Origin: Novipirellula herctigrandis
Lineage (GTDB): Bacteria; Planctomycetota; Planctomycetia; Pirellulales; Pirellulaceae
Assembly (NCBI GenBank): GCA_007859835.1
Contig: SJPJ01000001.1
Coordinates: 6,609,632 to 6,673,631 of the forward strand
DNA: 64,000 nucleotides
Direction of reading: 5' to 3'
The notes beneath the pieces are model-generated. The model did not search any database. It had not been told where the DNA came from and saw only the letters and a program-made list of their open reading frames with translations. The translations under genes and the position numbers were made by a program. Position 1 is the first letter of the stretch; each line of letters begins with the position of its first letter. Shown in pieces: positions 8,954 through 17,512 of the stretch.

Positions 8954-9466
8954 ATGAAATTGTTCAACATCCAAAACATCCCGCAGACTCCTCCGTTGAG
9001 GATGCCCGCACGAAAAGGGCTCTCGACGTTTGGCGTCGTTGCCTTCTTGGCGTGCCTGAGTGGTATCGGCGGATTTCTGTTTGTTGCTCGCGCACAACAG
9101 CTCGAAACAGCTCGAGCAACGGAAGCGTTTGAGTACTTGGTTGAAGTTCAATTTGCCCAGCAACTCTATCAAACGCAAACCGGGCACTACGCTGCTAATC
9201 TTGTCGACCTGGATTTGTCAAAGCCAGCTCCCGCTCATTTTTCGATTGGGTCCATGGAATTGACTGCTTCCGATAGCTCGAATGCTCATTGGCGATTGAC
9301 CATCCAACGAGCCGGCTTGTCACCTGTCTTTGGTGACTACGAGATCACTTTCGATGATTCAGGTTTTGACGCATCACGTTCGTCGGTTGAGACATCACTC
9401 GTATCGTGTTCAGCCCAAATGTCTCGTTGTTTCCACCGCATGACGCTTGCAAAGTTAGACCGATGA
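8954..9466 (+). CDS. Pseudopilin-like single-pass membrane protein
   Basis: A 170-residue protein with a short positively charged N-terminus, one hydrophobic helix at about residues 24-45 (GLSTFGVVAFLACLSG onward) and a periplasmic domain containing a YQTQTGHYAANLVDL segment that resembles the post-helix region of type II pseudopilins. The canonical Phe-x-x-x-Glu after the prepilin cleavage site is absent, so it is either a divergent pseudopilin or an unrelated anchored protein. Its stop overlaps the start of the GspE-like ATPase gene by four bases (ATGA), which ties the two functions together. No family named with certainty. Confidence 0.55.
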   Translation: MKLFNIQNIPQTPPLRMPARKGLSTFGVVAFLACLSGIGGFLFVARAQQLETARATEAFEYLVEVQFAQQLYQTQTGHYAANLVDLDLSKPAPAHFSIGSMELTASDSSNAHWRLTIQRAGLSPVFGDYEITFDDSGFDASRSSVETSLVSCSAQMSRCFHRMTLAKLDR

Positions 9467-11205
9467 GTACCACACCCGCGTTTCCAATCGCTTTGGCTGT
9501 ATCATCCAATAACGGAGCCGAGTTCAGCGATGGTTTCGACCAGGACGGGTTTGCGATCCTAGCCCCGTCAAAATCGTCGGACATCGTGGAAACGGAAGTG
9601 GGAGATGAAAGTCGCTTGTCGGAGAGTGACGTCTTCGACTCGGATGAAGTGTTGCTCGACGAAGCAAAGCGATACGCCAAGCATTACTTGCTTCCGCTGT
9701 TCGATCCGCCCGCCAATGAACCGTTGCCGGTGCGACCAAACGTCGGGGAGTCGTTGCCGAGCAAGTGGTGCTTCGAGAACCGAGTTGCTCCGCTTAGCGA
9801 TGACGGGGAAACGATAGAAGTCGCGATCACCAAGCCTGACAGTTTGTTATTGGCAGACGAAATTCGGACGCTCAGTGGCCGACAAATGCGGCCGTTTTTC
9901 GCGCCCTCGAGCGTAGTCGATCGATTGTTGAATCTCCTCTACACACCTGATCTTGTTCTAAATCCAAACGAAATTGGGCCAGCTAGCGAAGCCAGCCCAA
10001 CAAAAGAGCCGTCGAAGACACCATCGATCGCCGTCGTTGGGTCCGAGGCGGAAAACGACTCGCAATTGCTGAGTCGGATTTTGCGTCATTTGGTGCAGGG
10101 AATTGTTGAGCAAATTCTCATTGAACCGCGTGGACGAACCTTTCAAATCCGAGCTCGCCACGGCAGCGGACTGTACGAACTTGAAACACTCAGCCGATCC
10201 GCCGGCAAAAATGTCCTCACGCAAATCCTGTCGCGAGTTGGCTTGGAAGCGGACGCTTCGCGAAAGGATTTTATTGCAAGTGGTCAAACGGGTGAGTTTC
10301 GCGTTCGCTATGGCGATCGGCGTGTTCCGCTTCGAGCGACGTTTTGTCCAACTGCTGGTGGCGTGATGGTGACGATCGTGCGAGGTGCGGTCTTTTCCAC
10401 CGCAAAGCACCTTCGCGAGATTGGTTTGCAAACGGCCCAGCATGACAGTCTTCGTAATGCGTTACAGAGGAAGAATGGTCTGATCGTCATCGCAGGACCA
10501 CGGCGCAGCGGCAAGACGACAACGTTTTACTCAGCACTCGCTGACACAAAGACACCCGCTCGGCATGTCTGCAGTATCGAAGACGCAGCGTCGGTGGTGG
10601 TGGATGGCGTCAATCAAGTGTCGCTCTGCGAGTTGCCAGGGTTCACCAAGCCCGACGCGATCGAGTTAGTTCTGACTCAGTTGCCCGATGTCGTGGCGAT
10701 TGACCGGCTTGATGATCGTGACAGTGTCGCGATGGTTTCGCAGCTAGCGGCGGAAGGTTGCCTTGTGATCGCAACGATCGATAGTCGTGATGCTGCCAGT
10801 GCGGTTGTGCGGCTCGAACAGCTTGGCATGGATCATGCCGCACAGGCCAGTTTGCTTGTGGGTATCGTAGCCCAAACGCGAGTCGGCCGGCTTTGTGCCC
10901 AGTGCCGACACGAAACGCCGTTGTCGTTAGAATTGGCGCTCAAGCTTGGCGTCGAATCGGACGCAAATGTTGCTTGGCCGACGGGGTGCTCAACCTGCGC
11001 CCAAACGGGATACAAGGGCAGCGTCACCGCTTATGAGGTGATCCCTGTTGACCAATCGACTGCCAAAGCGATTCGCGAAGTCCGAGACACAGAGGCGTTT
11101 TATGCCTCTGCGGTTTCCGCTGGATTGCCGATGATCGGCGAAATGCTCCGCTCGCACGTCCTAGCGGGCGACGTTAGTGCGGATGTCATTTCCGAACGGC
11201 CGTGA
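9463..11205 (+). CDS. GspE/PilB-family secretion ATPase with degenerate catalytic motifs
   Basis: 580 residues. The order matches GspE: N1E-like region (~60-170), then a RecA-like ATPase domain with Walker A GPRRSGKTTT at about residue 345 and a tetracysteine zinc site (CAQC ... CSTC) near residues 480-515, ending in a DUF-free C-terminal domain. The Asp box is degenerate and, where GspE proteins have GEIRD and STLHTNDA, this one has AIDRLDDRD and ATIDSRDA. That suggests weakened or altered hydrolysis. ATG 9463 overlaps the stop of the upstream pseudopilin-like gene. No other secretion genes are nearby. Its stop abuts the convergent sdhB stop with no gap. Confidence 0.75.
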   Translation: MSTTPAFPIALAVSSNNGAEFSDGFDQDGFAILAPSKSSDIVETEVGDESRLSESDVFDSDEVLLDEAKRYAKHYLLPLFDPPANEPLPVRPNVGESLPSKWCFENRVAPLSDDGETIEVAITKPDSLLLADEIRTLSGRQMRPFFAPSSVVDRLLNLLYTPDLVLNPNEIGPASEASPTKEPSKTPSIAVVGSEAENDSQLLSRILRHLVQGIVEQILIEPRGRTFQIRARHGSGLYELETLSRSAGKNVLTQILSRVGLEADASRKDFIASGQTGEFRVRYGDRRVPLRATFCPTAGGVMVTIVRGAVFSTAKHLREIGLQTAQHDSLRNALQRKNGLIVIAGPRRSGKTTTFYSALADTKTPARHVCSIEDAASVVVDGVNQVSLCELPGFTKPDAIELVLTQLPDVVAIDRLDDRDSVAMVSQLAAEGCLVIATIDSRDAASAVVRLEQLGMDHAAQASLLVGIVAQTRVGRLCAQCRHETPLSLELALKLGVESDANVAWPTGCSTCAQTGYKGSVTAYEVIPVDQSTAKAIREVRDTEAFYASAVSAGLPMIGEMLRSHVLAGDVSADVISERP

Positions 11206-12063
11206 TTACTTCTCAAACCACTGCTTGATCACGTGCAGCGTCGTAGCGCGACCTGCTCGAGCGATTGAAGTTGTCAGCGGGATTTCTTTCGGGCAAACTG
11301 CGACGCAGTTTTGAGCATTGCCGCAAATTTGAATGCCGCCTTCGCCACTGAGTGCGTCGAGTCGCTCGCCTTCGAGGACTTTGCCCGTTGGGTTGTTGTT
11401 GAACAGAATCGCTTGCGAAATTGCATGCGGACCGACAAAGCCGGCTTCGTATTCGGCTAGCTTTCGCTTCTCGAACGCTTCGTCGCTTTCACCATCCAGA
11501 CGCGCTACTTCAATCTTCAAGTATTGAGGGCAAGCATCCACGCAACAACCGCAGCTCATGCATTGGCTAAGCGGATAATTGCTTTCTTGGGCTTCGCGTG
11601 ATTGCTTGTCACCAGGTCCCATGTCGTAGTAACCGTCGACGGGAACCCATGCCTCTACACGTTTCAGGGCATGGAAGAGTCGTTGCCGGTCGACCATTAA
11701 GTCACGCAGAACGGGGAATTTCCGCATTGGCTCCAAGACGATCTCGTCGGGGTTGTCTTCGAGCAAGCGGTCCACCAATGCACTGCAACTTTGCCGTACC
11801 TTGCCGTTAATCACCATCGTGCAAGCGCCGCATACTTCTTCGAGGCAACCGCAGTCCCAGGTCACGGGCGCAACTTTTTTTCCGTCGCTTGTCGTTGCTT
11901 GAGCGGCGATCATTTGCAGAATGCTGATCACATTCAGCTCAGGCTCGTATGGCAGTTTGTGGAGTTCCCAATATGGCTTCTTGCCGGGGCCGTCTTGGCG
12001 ACGCACCCGAATCTTGATGAAGTCGATACGGTGTTTTTTAGTGGGTTCGATGGCGGTGGTCAT
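11206..12063 (-). CDS. sdhB: Succinate dehydrogenase / fumarate reductase iron-sulfur subunit
   Basis: 285 residues. The N-terminal plant-type [2Fe-2S] domain shows CGCLEEVCGAC with a downstream Cys, and the C-terminal ferredoxin domain shows CMSCGCCVDACP and CGNAQNCVAVCP for the [4Fe-4S] and [3Fe-4S] clusters. It passes electrons from the flavoprotein SdhA to quinone at the membrane anchor. It is the last gene of a minus-strand sdhC-sdhA-sdhB operon, the order found with the single-anchor (B. subtilis/Wolinella) type. Confidence 0.95.
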   Translation of the reverse strand: MTTAIEPTKKHRIDFIKIRVRRQDGPGKKPYWELHKLPYEPELNVISILQMIAAQATTSDGKKVAPVTWDCGCLEEVCGACTMVINGKVRQSCSALVDRLLEDNPDEIVLEPMRKFPVLRDLMVDRQRLFHALKRVEAWVPVDGYYDMGPGDKQSREAQESNYPLSQCMSCGCCVDACPQYLKIEVARLDGESDEAFEKRKLAEYEAGFVGPHAISQAILFNNNPTGKVLEGERLDALSGEGGIQICGNAQNCVAVCPKEIPLTTSIARAGRATTLHVIKQWFEK

Positions 12064-12165
12064 CCGTCGATCCTGGCGAGTTCAATGAATGGAAAAGTTG
12101 TAAGTTAAAACGCAGTGTGATACAGAAAAGGATGAAGCCTAGTTGGCTCCAGCCGGGTCACGAGA

Positions 12166-14130
12166 TTATCCTTCGGCCTTGGCACGAGCACGCTCGTTCC
12201 AAACCTCTTCGATTTCCTCAGCACCAACCAATCCATATAGGCGTGGGCGAGGCGGGATCAGAGACGTATCCACATCTTCGTACGTGATGTCGGGCATTTG
12301 GGTGTCGTGATTCCAACCCGCAATCGTGCTCTTGAGGAACCGTTCGTTGTTGGCTTCAAACTCATCGCACCAAACTTCGGCTTGTCGGCGACGTTCGGCT
12401 GGATCTTCTGCGGTCAACGATGGCTTCTCGAAGTCTGGCTTGTAATGGGCACCACGGCATTCGTCACGCAAAAGAGCTCCCTGCAAAATTGTCTTTGCAA
12501 GTGGGAACATGTCCTGAAGTGCTTTGGCGAAAATCACGTTTTGATTCGTCCAACTGCCCGAGTCCGAAAGGTTCACTTTCATTGCTCGTTCATGCAATTC
12601 TTTGACCTTCTCAATCGCGTCGGCCAATTGGTCGTTGCGGCGAACAACCGTTGCCACACGCGTCATCAAGTTGCCTAATTCTTGGTGAATCAAATAGGGA
12701 TTTTCATCGCTTCCAGGATTGCCGGTGAGCAAATCGTCGTGACGTTTCTGCTCTTTGGCTACGGCTGCTGACAGGACTTCCGGTGCAACATCGTTTGAAC
12801 CCGACTTTTGATTGTTGGCGTAGTTCAAAATCGATGGGCCGGTGAAGAGGCCGGTGAAAATGCAGGAAAGCAGCGAATTTGCACCGAGTCGGTTTGCACC
12901 GTGATAGTGGTAGTCACACTCACCGATGGCATACAAGCCTTCGATGTTGGTCATGTGGTTTTCCGGGGCGCCTGATTCTAAGCCACCTTCGGCCGACTTT
13001 ACATAATCGGCCCACAATCCACCCATGCTGTAGTGAACCGCTGGGAAAATACGCATCGGTTCGTCGCGTGGGTCAACACCTTGGAATTTCTCGTAGATTT
13101 CCAAGATGCCGCCAAGCTTACGATCGAGTTCCGCCCGCGGAATATGTGTCAGGTCAAGGTAGACGCACATTTTGTCTGGGTCGACACTCAGGCCGTCGTT
13201 GACGCAAATATCAAAAATCTCGCGAGTCGCGATGTCACGCGGAACGAGGTTGCCGTATGCGGGGTAGCGTTCTTCGAGGAAGTAGTAACGCTCGTTCTCA
13301 GGGATCTCCATCGGTGGGCGAGGGTCTTGGGCCTTGCGTGGCACCCAAACTCGGCCACCTTCACCGCGGGCTGATTCGCTCATCAGTCGCAGCTTGTCAC
13401 TACCGGGGATCGCTGTTGGGTGAACTTGGATGCATTCGCCATTGGCGTATTTCGCACCCGATTGGAAACAACGACTCGCAGCACTTCCGGTACAGAACAC
13501 GCTCATCGTGCTTCGGCCGTAAACTAGACCGCAACCACCGGTTGCCACGACGACCGCATCCGCAGGAAAGGCTCGGATTTCCATCGACACCATGTCTTGG
13601 GCAACTGCACCGCGACAACGGCCGGTTTCGTCGACGATCGGATTCAAGAAATCCCAAAACTCGTACTTCTTGATCATTCCTTCGGATTCCCAACGCCGGA
13701 CTTGTTCGTCCAAAGCGTAAAGCAATTGTTGGCCTGTGGTTGCTCCGGCGAACGCGGTTCGCTTGTAGAGCGTGCCGCCGAAACGTCGGTGATCGAGGAA
13801 ACCTTCGCCTGTTCGATTAAAGGTCACACCGAGTCGGTCCATCAAATCGATGACCTTCGGTGCCCAATAAGCCATTTCTTTGACGGGAGGTTGGTGATTT
13901 AGGAAGTCACCACCGTAAACCGTATCGTCCAAGTGCTTCCATTCGTCATCACCAAGTTGGCGAGTCGAATCATTCACACTGTTAATACCGCCTTGAGCAC
14001 AAACGCTGTGCGAGCGTTTGACGGGCGTAAGGCTGATCAGGTCTACTTTGACGCCAAGTTCGGCCAGTTTCATTGCCGAAGCTAGCCCGGCAAGTCCACC
14101 ACCAATCACGACAACACGATGCTCAGACAT
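12166..14130 (-). CDS. sdhA: Succinate dehydrogenase / fumarate reductase flavoprotein subunit
   Basis: 654 residues. The N-terminal Rossmann motif (VVIGGGLAGL) binds FAD; HSVCAQGGI contains the His that forms the covalent FAD bond; SESARGEGGRVWV and the HPTAIPGS segment belong to the dicarboxylate site; and the ANRLGANSLLSC segment is in the capping region. The protein oxidises succinate to fumarate on the cytoplasmic face. It sits between sdhC and sdhB. The C-terminal region is long and includes a sequence typical of the Bacteroidetes/planctomycete SdhA group. Confidence 0.96.
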   Translation of the reverse strand: MSEHRVVVIGGGLAGLASAMKLAELGVKVDLISLTPVKRSHSVCAQGGINSVNDSTRQLGDDEWKHLDDTVYGGDFLNHQPPVKEMAYWAPKVIDLMDRLGVTFNRTGEGFLDHRRFGGTLYKRTAFAGATTGQQLLYALDEQVRRWESEGMIKKYEFWDFLNPIVDETGRCRGAVAQDMVSMEIRAFPADAVVVATGGCGLVYGRSTMSVFCTGSAASRCFQSGAKYANGECIQVHPTAIPGSDKLRLMSESARGEGGRVWVPRKAQDPRPPMEIPENERYYFLEERYPAYGNLVPRDIATREIFDICVNDGLSVDPDKMCVYLDLTHIPRAELDRKLGGILEIYEKFQGVDPRDEPMRIFPAVHYSMGGLWADYVKSAEGGLESGAPENHMTNIEGLYAIGECDYHYHGANRLGANSLLSCIFTGLFTGPSILNYANNQKSGSNDVAPEVLSAAVAKEQKRHDDLLTGNPGSDENPYLIHQELGNLMTRVATVVRRNDQLADAIEKVKELHERAMKVNLSDSGSWTNQNVIFAKALQDMFPLAKTILQGALLRDECRGAHYKPDFEKPSLTAEDPAERRRQAEVWCDEFEANNERFLKSTIAGWNHDTQMPDITYEDVDTSLIPPRPRLYGLVGAEEIEEVWNERARAKAEG

Positions 14131-14247
14131 AATTCAAATCAAACGGTTTGTGGTTAGCTAAAAAATTTGTTTCTAAGAAGGCCTCGCTGGTGGCCCGAAA
14201 GGGGCACGCGTGGCTCTCCATTTTTGCTCAGTCTTCGCTGGTCGCTG

Positions 14248-15234
14248 CTATTCTTGCGAGTCGGCCAGTTCTTCTGTCTCTTCGGAGTGTTCCATCGCTT
14301 CGTATTCGACGAATCCTTTTGCTTCGAATTCCTCTGCAACGACGTCAGGTTGAGACCGCTTTTCTTCCATTAGCGGGACATAGCCTGCCTCGACACCAAC
14401 GCGATACATCCGGTCTTCAATCTTCTTTGCCACTTCGATTTCGTTGTCTCCCGGAGAGACGGCTGCCCACCAGGCGACCATTCCAACGAATCCAAGTCCA
14501 AGACCGAATGCCGTACACACCTTCGACGCACGTGCCTGAGCGGTCGGTGAAATCCAGATTCCCCATGTGATCCCGGCGGTCCATATTCCGTTGGCCAAGT
14601 GATAAACACAGCAGAGCACGCCAATCAGGTAAATCGGAGGCCATACGACACCGCCAAATTGGTTCATCGCAATCGCTAACGTGCTAGCAGCGTTGTACGG
14701 TTTGAACGATCCGAGCCCAAGTGGCTGGATGACAGCAAGGTAAGGTTCGAAATGGAACCAGCCATGCAGGTGAAGAATATGTAGGAACAGATAAACCAAC
14801 GCGATCACGCCGGTCCAACGCTGCCACGAGTAGCGGCGATTGCTAACGTACTTGTAATGGTTGGTGTTCAGTTTGGCATTTTTGGCAATCCAAACGCCGA
14901 ACAGCCCATGGAACAACAGCGGTCCGAAAATGCCGCCCCATTCAACCAAGGGGAGAATCTTGCCAGCACTATGAATGCCGTACACCGCTCCTTGAAAAGA
15001 CTGAACACTGTTAAGGAGGCTGGCGTTCACCGTCAGGTGAACGATCATGTACAACCCTAACGGTACAATCCCAGTGAGAGAGTGAAGTCGGCGAAGTGCA
15101 AACTCGTGACGTAGGAAGAACGAAGTTTCAGGGGTAGAGTTGGACACGTCTGTCGTCGGGGGGAAAGCGGAAGTGGAAACCGTCTTCGTTTGCCATGTCG
15201 ATTCGGAATTGGATCCGGTCGACACGTTAAACAA
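14248..15234 (-). CDS. sdhC: Succinate dehydrogenase cytochrome b558 subunit
   Basis: Up to 328 residues with five predicted membrane helices between residues ~45 and 265 and histidines suited to dihaem binding (HSLTGI, HGLFG, HILHLHG, YHLANG). This is the single large anchor typical of B. subtilis-type complex II. An acidic cytoplasmic tail of ~60 residues follows the last helix, longer than usual. The start is uncertain: the only far-upstream initiator is TTG 15234, located inside a 16-bp tandem duplication; in-frame GTG codons at 15225 and 15147 are alternatives, and none has a clear ribosome site. First gene of sdhCAB. Confidence 0.85.
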   Translation of the reverse strand: MFNVSTGSNSESTWQTKTVSTSAFPPTTDVSNSTPETSFFLRHEFALRRLHSLTGIVPLGLYMIVHLTVNASLLNSVQSFQGAVYGIHSAGKILPLVEWGGIFGPLLFHGLFGVWIAKNAKLNTNHYKYVSNRRYSWQRWTGVIALVYLFLHILHLHGWFHFEPYLAVIQPLGLGSFKPYNAASTLAIAMNQFGGVVWPPIYLIGVLCCVYHLANGIWTAGITWGIWISPTAQARASKVCTAFGLGLGFVGMVAWWAAVSPGDNEIEVAKKIEDRMYRVGVEAGYVPLMEEKRSQPDVVAEEFEAKGFVEYEAMEHSEETEELADSQE

Positions 15235-15250
15235 TCGACGCGTTAAACAA
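15219..15250. repeat. 16-bp tandem duplication at the sdhC start
   Basis: tcgacacgttaaacaa (15219-15234) is followed directly by tcgacgcgttaaacaa (15235-15250), one mismatch. On the minus strand each unit carries TTGTTTAACG, so the candidate TTG start of sdhC exists twice, but only the downstream one is in frame because the unit is 16 bp. Confidence 0.9.
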
Positions 15251-15679
15251 GGGAGTCAAAGACGCATAGTCAAAACAGGAAAAGTCTTGAACAAGACATC
15301 GTAACGGAAAAAAGCCTTCAAGCAAAAGCCCGTCAATGCTGCTTGGAGCGAAAAAGTCGAGCCAATCGGACCAAGGGCAGTTTGTACAACCTGTTACCCT
15401 CATTACCGTCGGATAGCTAACCGGGCTAACACATTTAGCCGCTCTCGCTTAGCAAACCAATGACTTTGGCTCACTTCGATGCCCCAGAATCTACGGTTGA
15501 AAGGGGAAAATGCCAAGGTCCGCGACCAACGGTTTTTGCGAAGCGGACAGTATGCCACACCTGGAAATCAAGATCTCGTAGAGGGCGACCAACCTGATGC
15601 AAGCAAAATTTGCTAAACTGCTCGGCATCCTTGCTCCGAATCCATATTCCGAAGCCTCTTTTGCAGTGATCCAATCCTC
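15251..15679. other. Divergent intergenic region, sdhC / M24 peptidase
   Basis: About 430 bases without a credible gene; short frames here have no coding character. It must contain the promoter of the sdhCAB operon and that of the M24 peptidase gene. No convincing -35/-10 pair was picked out by eye. Confidence 0.4.
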
Positions 15680-16816
15680 ATGCATTTAAAAGCAAGAATC
15701 TTAGCCGGCTTTGCTGAGAAAAACGCTTCACTCTACCGCCGCGTTCAGGTTCCTTTGGGTGATCCGGCCGCTTGGATCGAGCTCCCTGATCATACGATCG
15801 CGGTGGTTCGCGACTTGGAAATGGACCGGGTCCGCCAACGAAGCCACGCCGATCACGTCACTTGCCCGGGCGAACACGAAACGCCATTAGGTCTCAGCCC
15901 CGACCGAGAGACCGCGACGGCACAAGCGACCGTGCAAATTCTTCGCTCCAAGAAAATTGAACGGGTCGTCGCCGACCGAACCCTGCCCTACATCTTTGCC
16001 TGGCATCTGCAACAAGCGGAGATCGAAGTTCTCTATGACGAAGACTTCGGCGTTCTAGATCGTCGGTCTAAGAGCGATCAGGAAATCGAAGCACTTGCTG
16101 TTGCTCAAGCAAAAACCGAAGAAGTGATGGAGCTGATGCTTCGCCGAATTGCCAATGCCACCGTGGATACCGAAGGCCGTTTGGTCGTCGATGGCGAAAT
16201 GCTTACGAGTGAAATCCTGCGCAGTCTCGCCGCGATGGAGTTTCTGCGCCGAGGATGTAGCATGACTCACGGCGCCATCATTGCGACCCTTCCTCAGGTG
16301 GCCGATTGTCATCACGAAGGCAGTGGCCCGCTGTTTACCGGTCATCCGGTGATTGTAGACCTGTTCCCACGAGATGAATCGAGCCGCTATCACGGCGATT
16401 GCACTCGCACCGTTGTTCACGGCGAACCGTCCGATACGGTCAAAGCGATGCATGCGGCCGTGGTGGAAGCCAAGCAAGCGGCCGAAGAAAAATTGGTCGA
16501 AGGTAACTTTGGAAGCGAAGTCCACGTCGCGTCCGAAAATGTGCTCAAACGTCACGGCTACCCCCTTTCCCGTGGCTCGTTGACCGATAAGCCAAGTATC
16601 CAACACGGTACGGGCCATGGCATCGGTCTCGATGTGCATGAGCCGATTCTGTTGGACTTTGGAGGCAGCGAAATGCTCGAAGGTGAAGTTTTTACCATCG
16701 AGCCTGGACTTTATGGCCGCGAAGTTGGCGGCGTGCGAATCGAAGATATGCTAGTCGTTACCGAAGGCGAACCAAGAAATCTGAATGAATTGCCATTCGG
16801 TTTGAATTGGGCTTAA
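15680..16816 (+). CDS. M24 family metallopeptidase (Xaa-Pro aminopeptidase-like)
   Basis: 378 residues. An N-terminal creatinase-like domain (~1-140) precedes a pita-bread catalytic domain with the five dinuclear metal ligands: Asp in VIVDLFP, Asp in HGDCTRT, His in HGTGHGIGLDVHE, Glu in TIEPGLY and Glu in VRIEDM. The enzyme removes N-terminal residues before proline or a related substrate in the cytoplasm. Its TAA stop overlaps the stop of the convergent small gene that follows. Methionine aminopeptidase is excluded by the N-terminal domain. Confidence 0.88.
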   Translation: MHLKARILAGFAEKNASLYRRVQVPLGDPAAWIELPDHTIAVVRDLEMDRVRQRSHADHVTCPGEHETPLGLSPDRETATAQATVQILRSKKIERVVADRTLPYIFAWHLQQAEIEVLYDEDFGVLDRRSKSDQEIEALAVAQAKTEEVMELMLRRIANATVDTEGRLVVDGEMLTSEILRSLAAMEFLRRGCSMTHGAIIATLPQVADCHHEGSGPLFTGHPVIVDLFPRDESSRYHGDCTRTVVHGEPSDTVKAMHAAVVEAKQAAEEKLVEGNFGSEVHVASENVLKRHGYPLSRGSLTDKPSIQHGTGHGIGLDVHEPILLDFGGSEMLEGEVFTIEPGLYGREVGGVRIEDMLVVTEGEPRNLNELPFGLNWA

Positions 16817-17103
16817 ACGTCGCCGCGATTTTCCAATTGCTCGCGGAATGAATCACGCTCGCGACGAGTCGCTTCGAGATCGAAAATCAAGTATTTCATG
16901 TCCAATCGCAATTGCGATAAGGCCTCTTGAACCAAGTTCAAAATCCGACGGCGACGAGTGCTGCATTCGACAACGCGTTGAAGCGCCGGTGTCACAGCGT
17001 CACGGTAGCGAGCAGGCAGAGCGTTAATCGCTTCGACCATCTCTTGAAGCTCGACAGGTGTTTCGTCGTTGACTTTGTTAGTGCTTCCGATTGTGTTAGG
17101 CAT
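16813..17103 (-). CDS. Small helical protein of unknown function
   Basis: 96 residues from ATG 17103. The sequence is almost entirely predicted helix with heptad-like spacing in the second half (RRRRILNLVQEALSQLRLD and a charged RRERDSFREQLEN end), suggesting a coiled coil. It is strongly charged and has no cysteine, no signal peptide and no membrane segment. The type is reminiscent of short planctomycete conserved proteins sometimes labelled regulators, but nothing in the sequence shows DNA binding. The frame extends upstream to 17226 without conserved content. Confidence 0.65.
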   Translation of the reverse strand: MPNTIGSTNKVNDETPVELQEMVEAINALPARYRDAVTPALQRVVECSTRRRRILNLVQEALSQLRLDMKYLIFDLEATRRERDSFREQLENRGDV

Positions 17104-17512
17104 GCGAGTGTGCTCCGAGAAAAAACAGCAAGTTGTGTGATTCAGTTGATTTGCTATCCATTGCATTTGCGATACCAAATCCCTGGTATTTGCGTTCCCT
17201 CGCTTGTGTAAACCCTTTTGTGTCAATGCTTTAGCGTGATTCGCATGGCTGCGTTGTCAAAACGCCACGTTGCGAAAAGTAATCACGAATTCACCTTGGC
17301 TCGGTGACTTAAATCTTGGTATGGAAAGGTTTTACGTTGTATGAGGACGGCTGGCGATCGGTTGTGGATTTTTCTCAACACCGTGTCGCGTTCACCGCAC
17401 ACCTCGCTGCAAGTTGCCGGATTGTGAGAGGAACTCGTTTTCGAGCAGAACTCTTCGTCGGGCAATTCTTGCGTGTGATTGTTCCGTTATTGATCTGCTA
17501 GGTCAACGATCA
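17104..17512. other. Divergent intergenic region
   Basis: About 410 bases between the start of the small helical protein (minus) and the start of the large secreted protein (plus). No gene, repeat or strong hairpin was recognised. Short open frames here are judged random. Confidence 0.4.
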
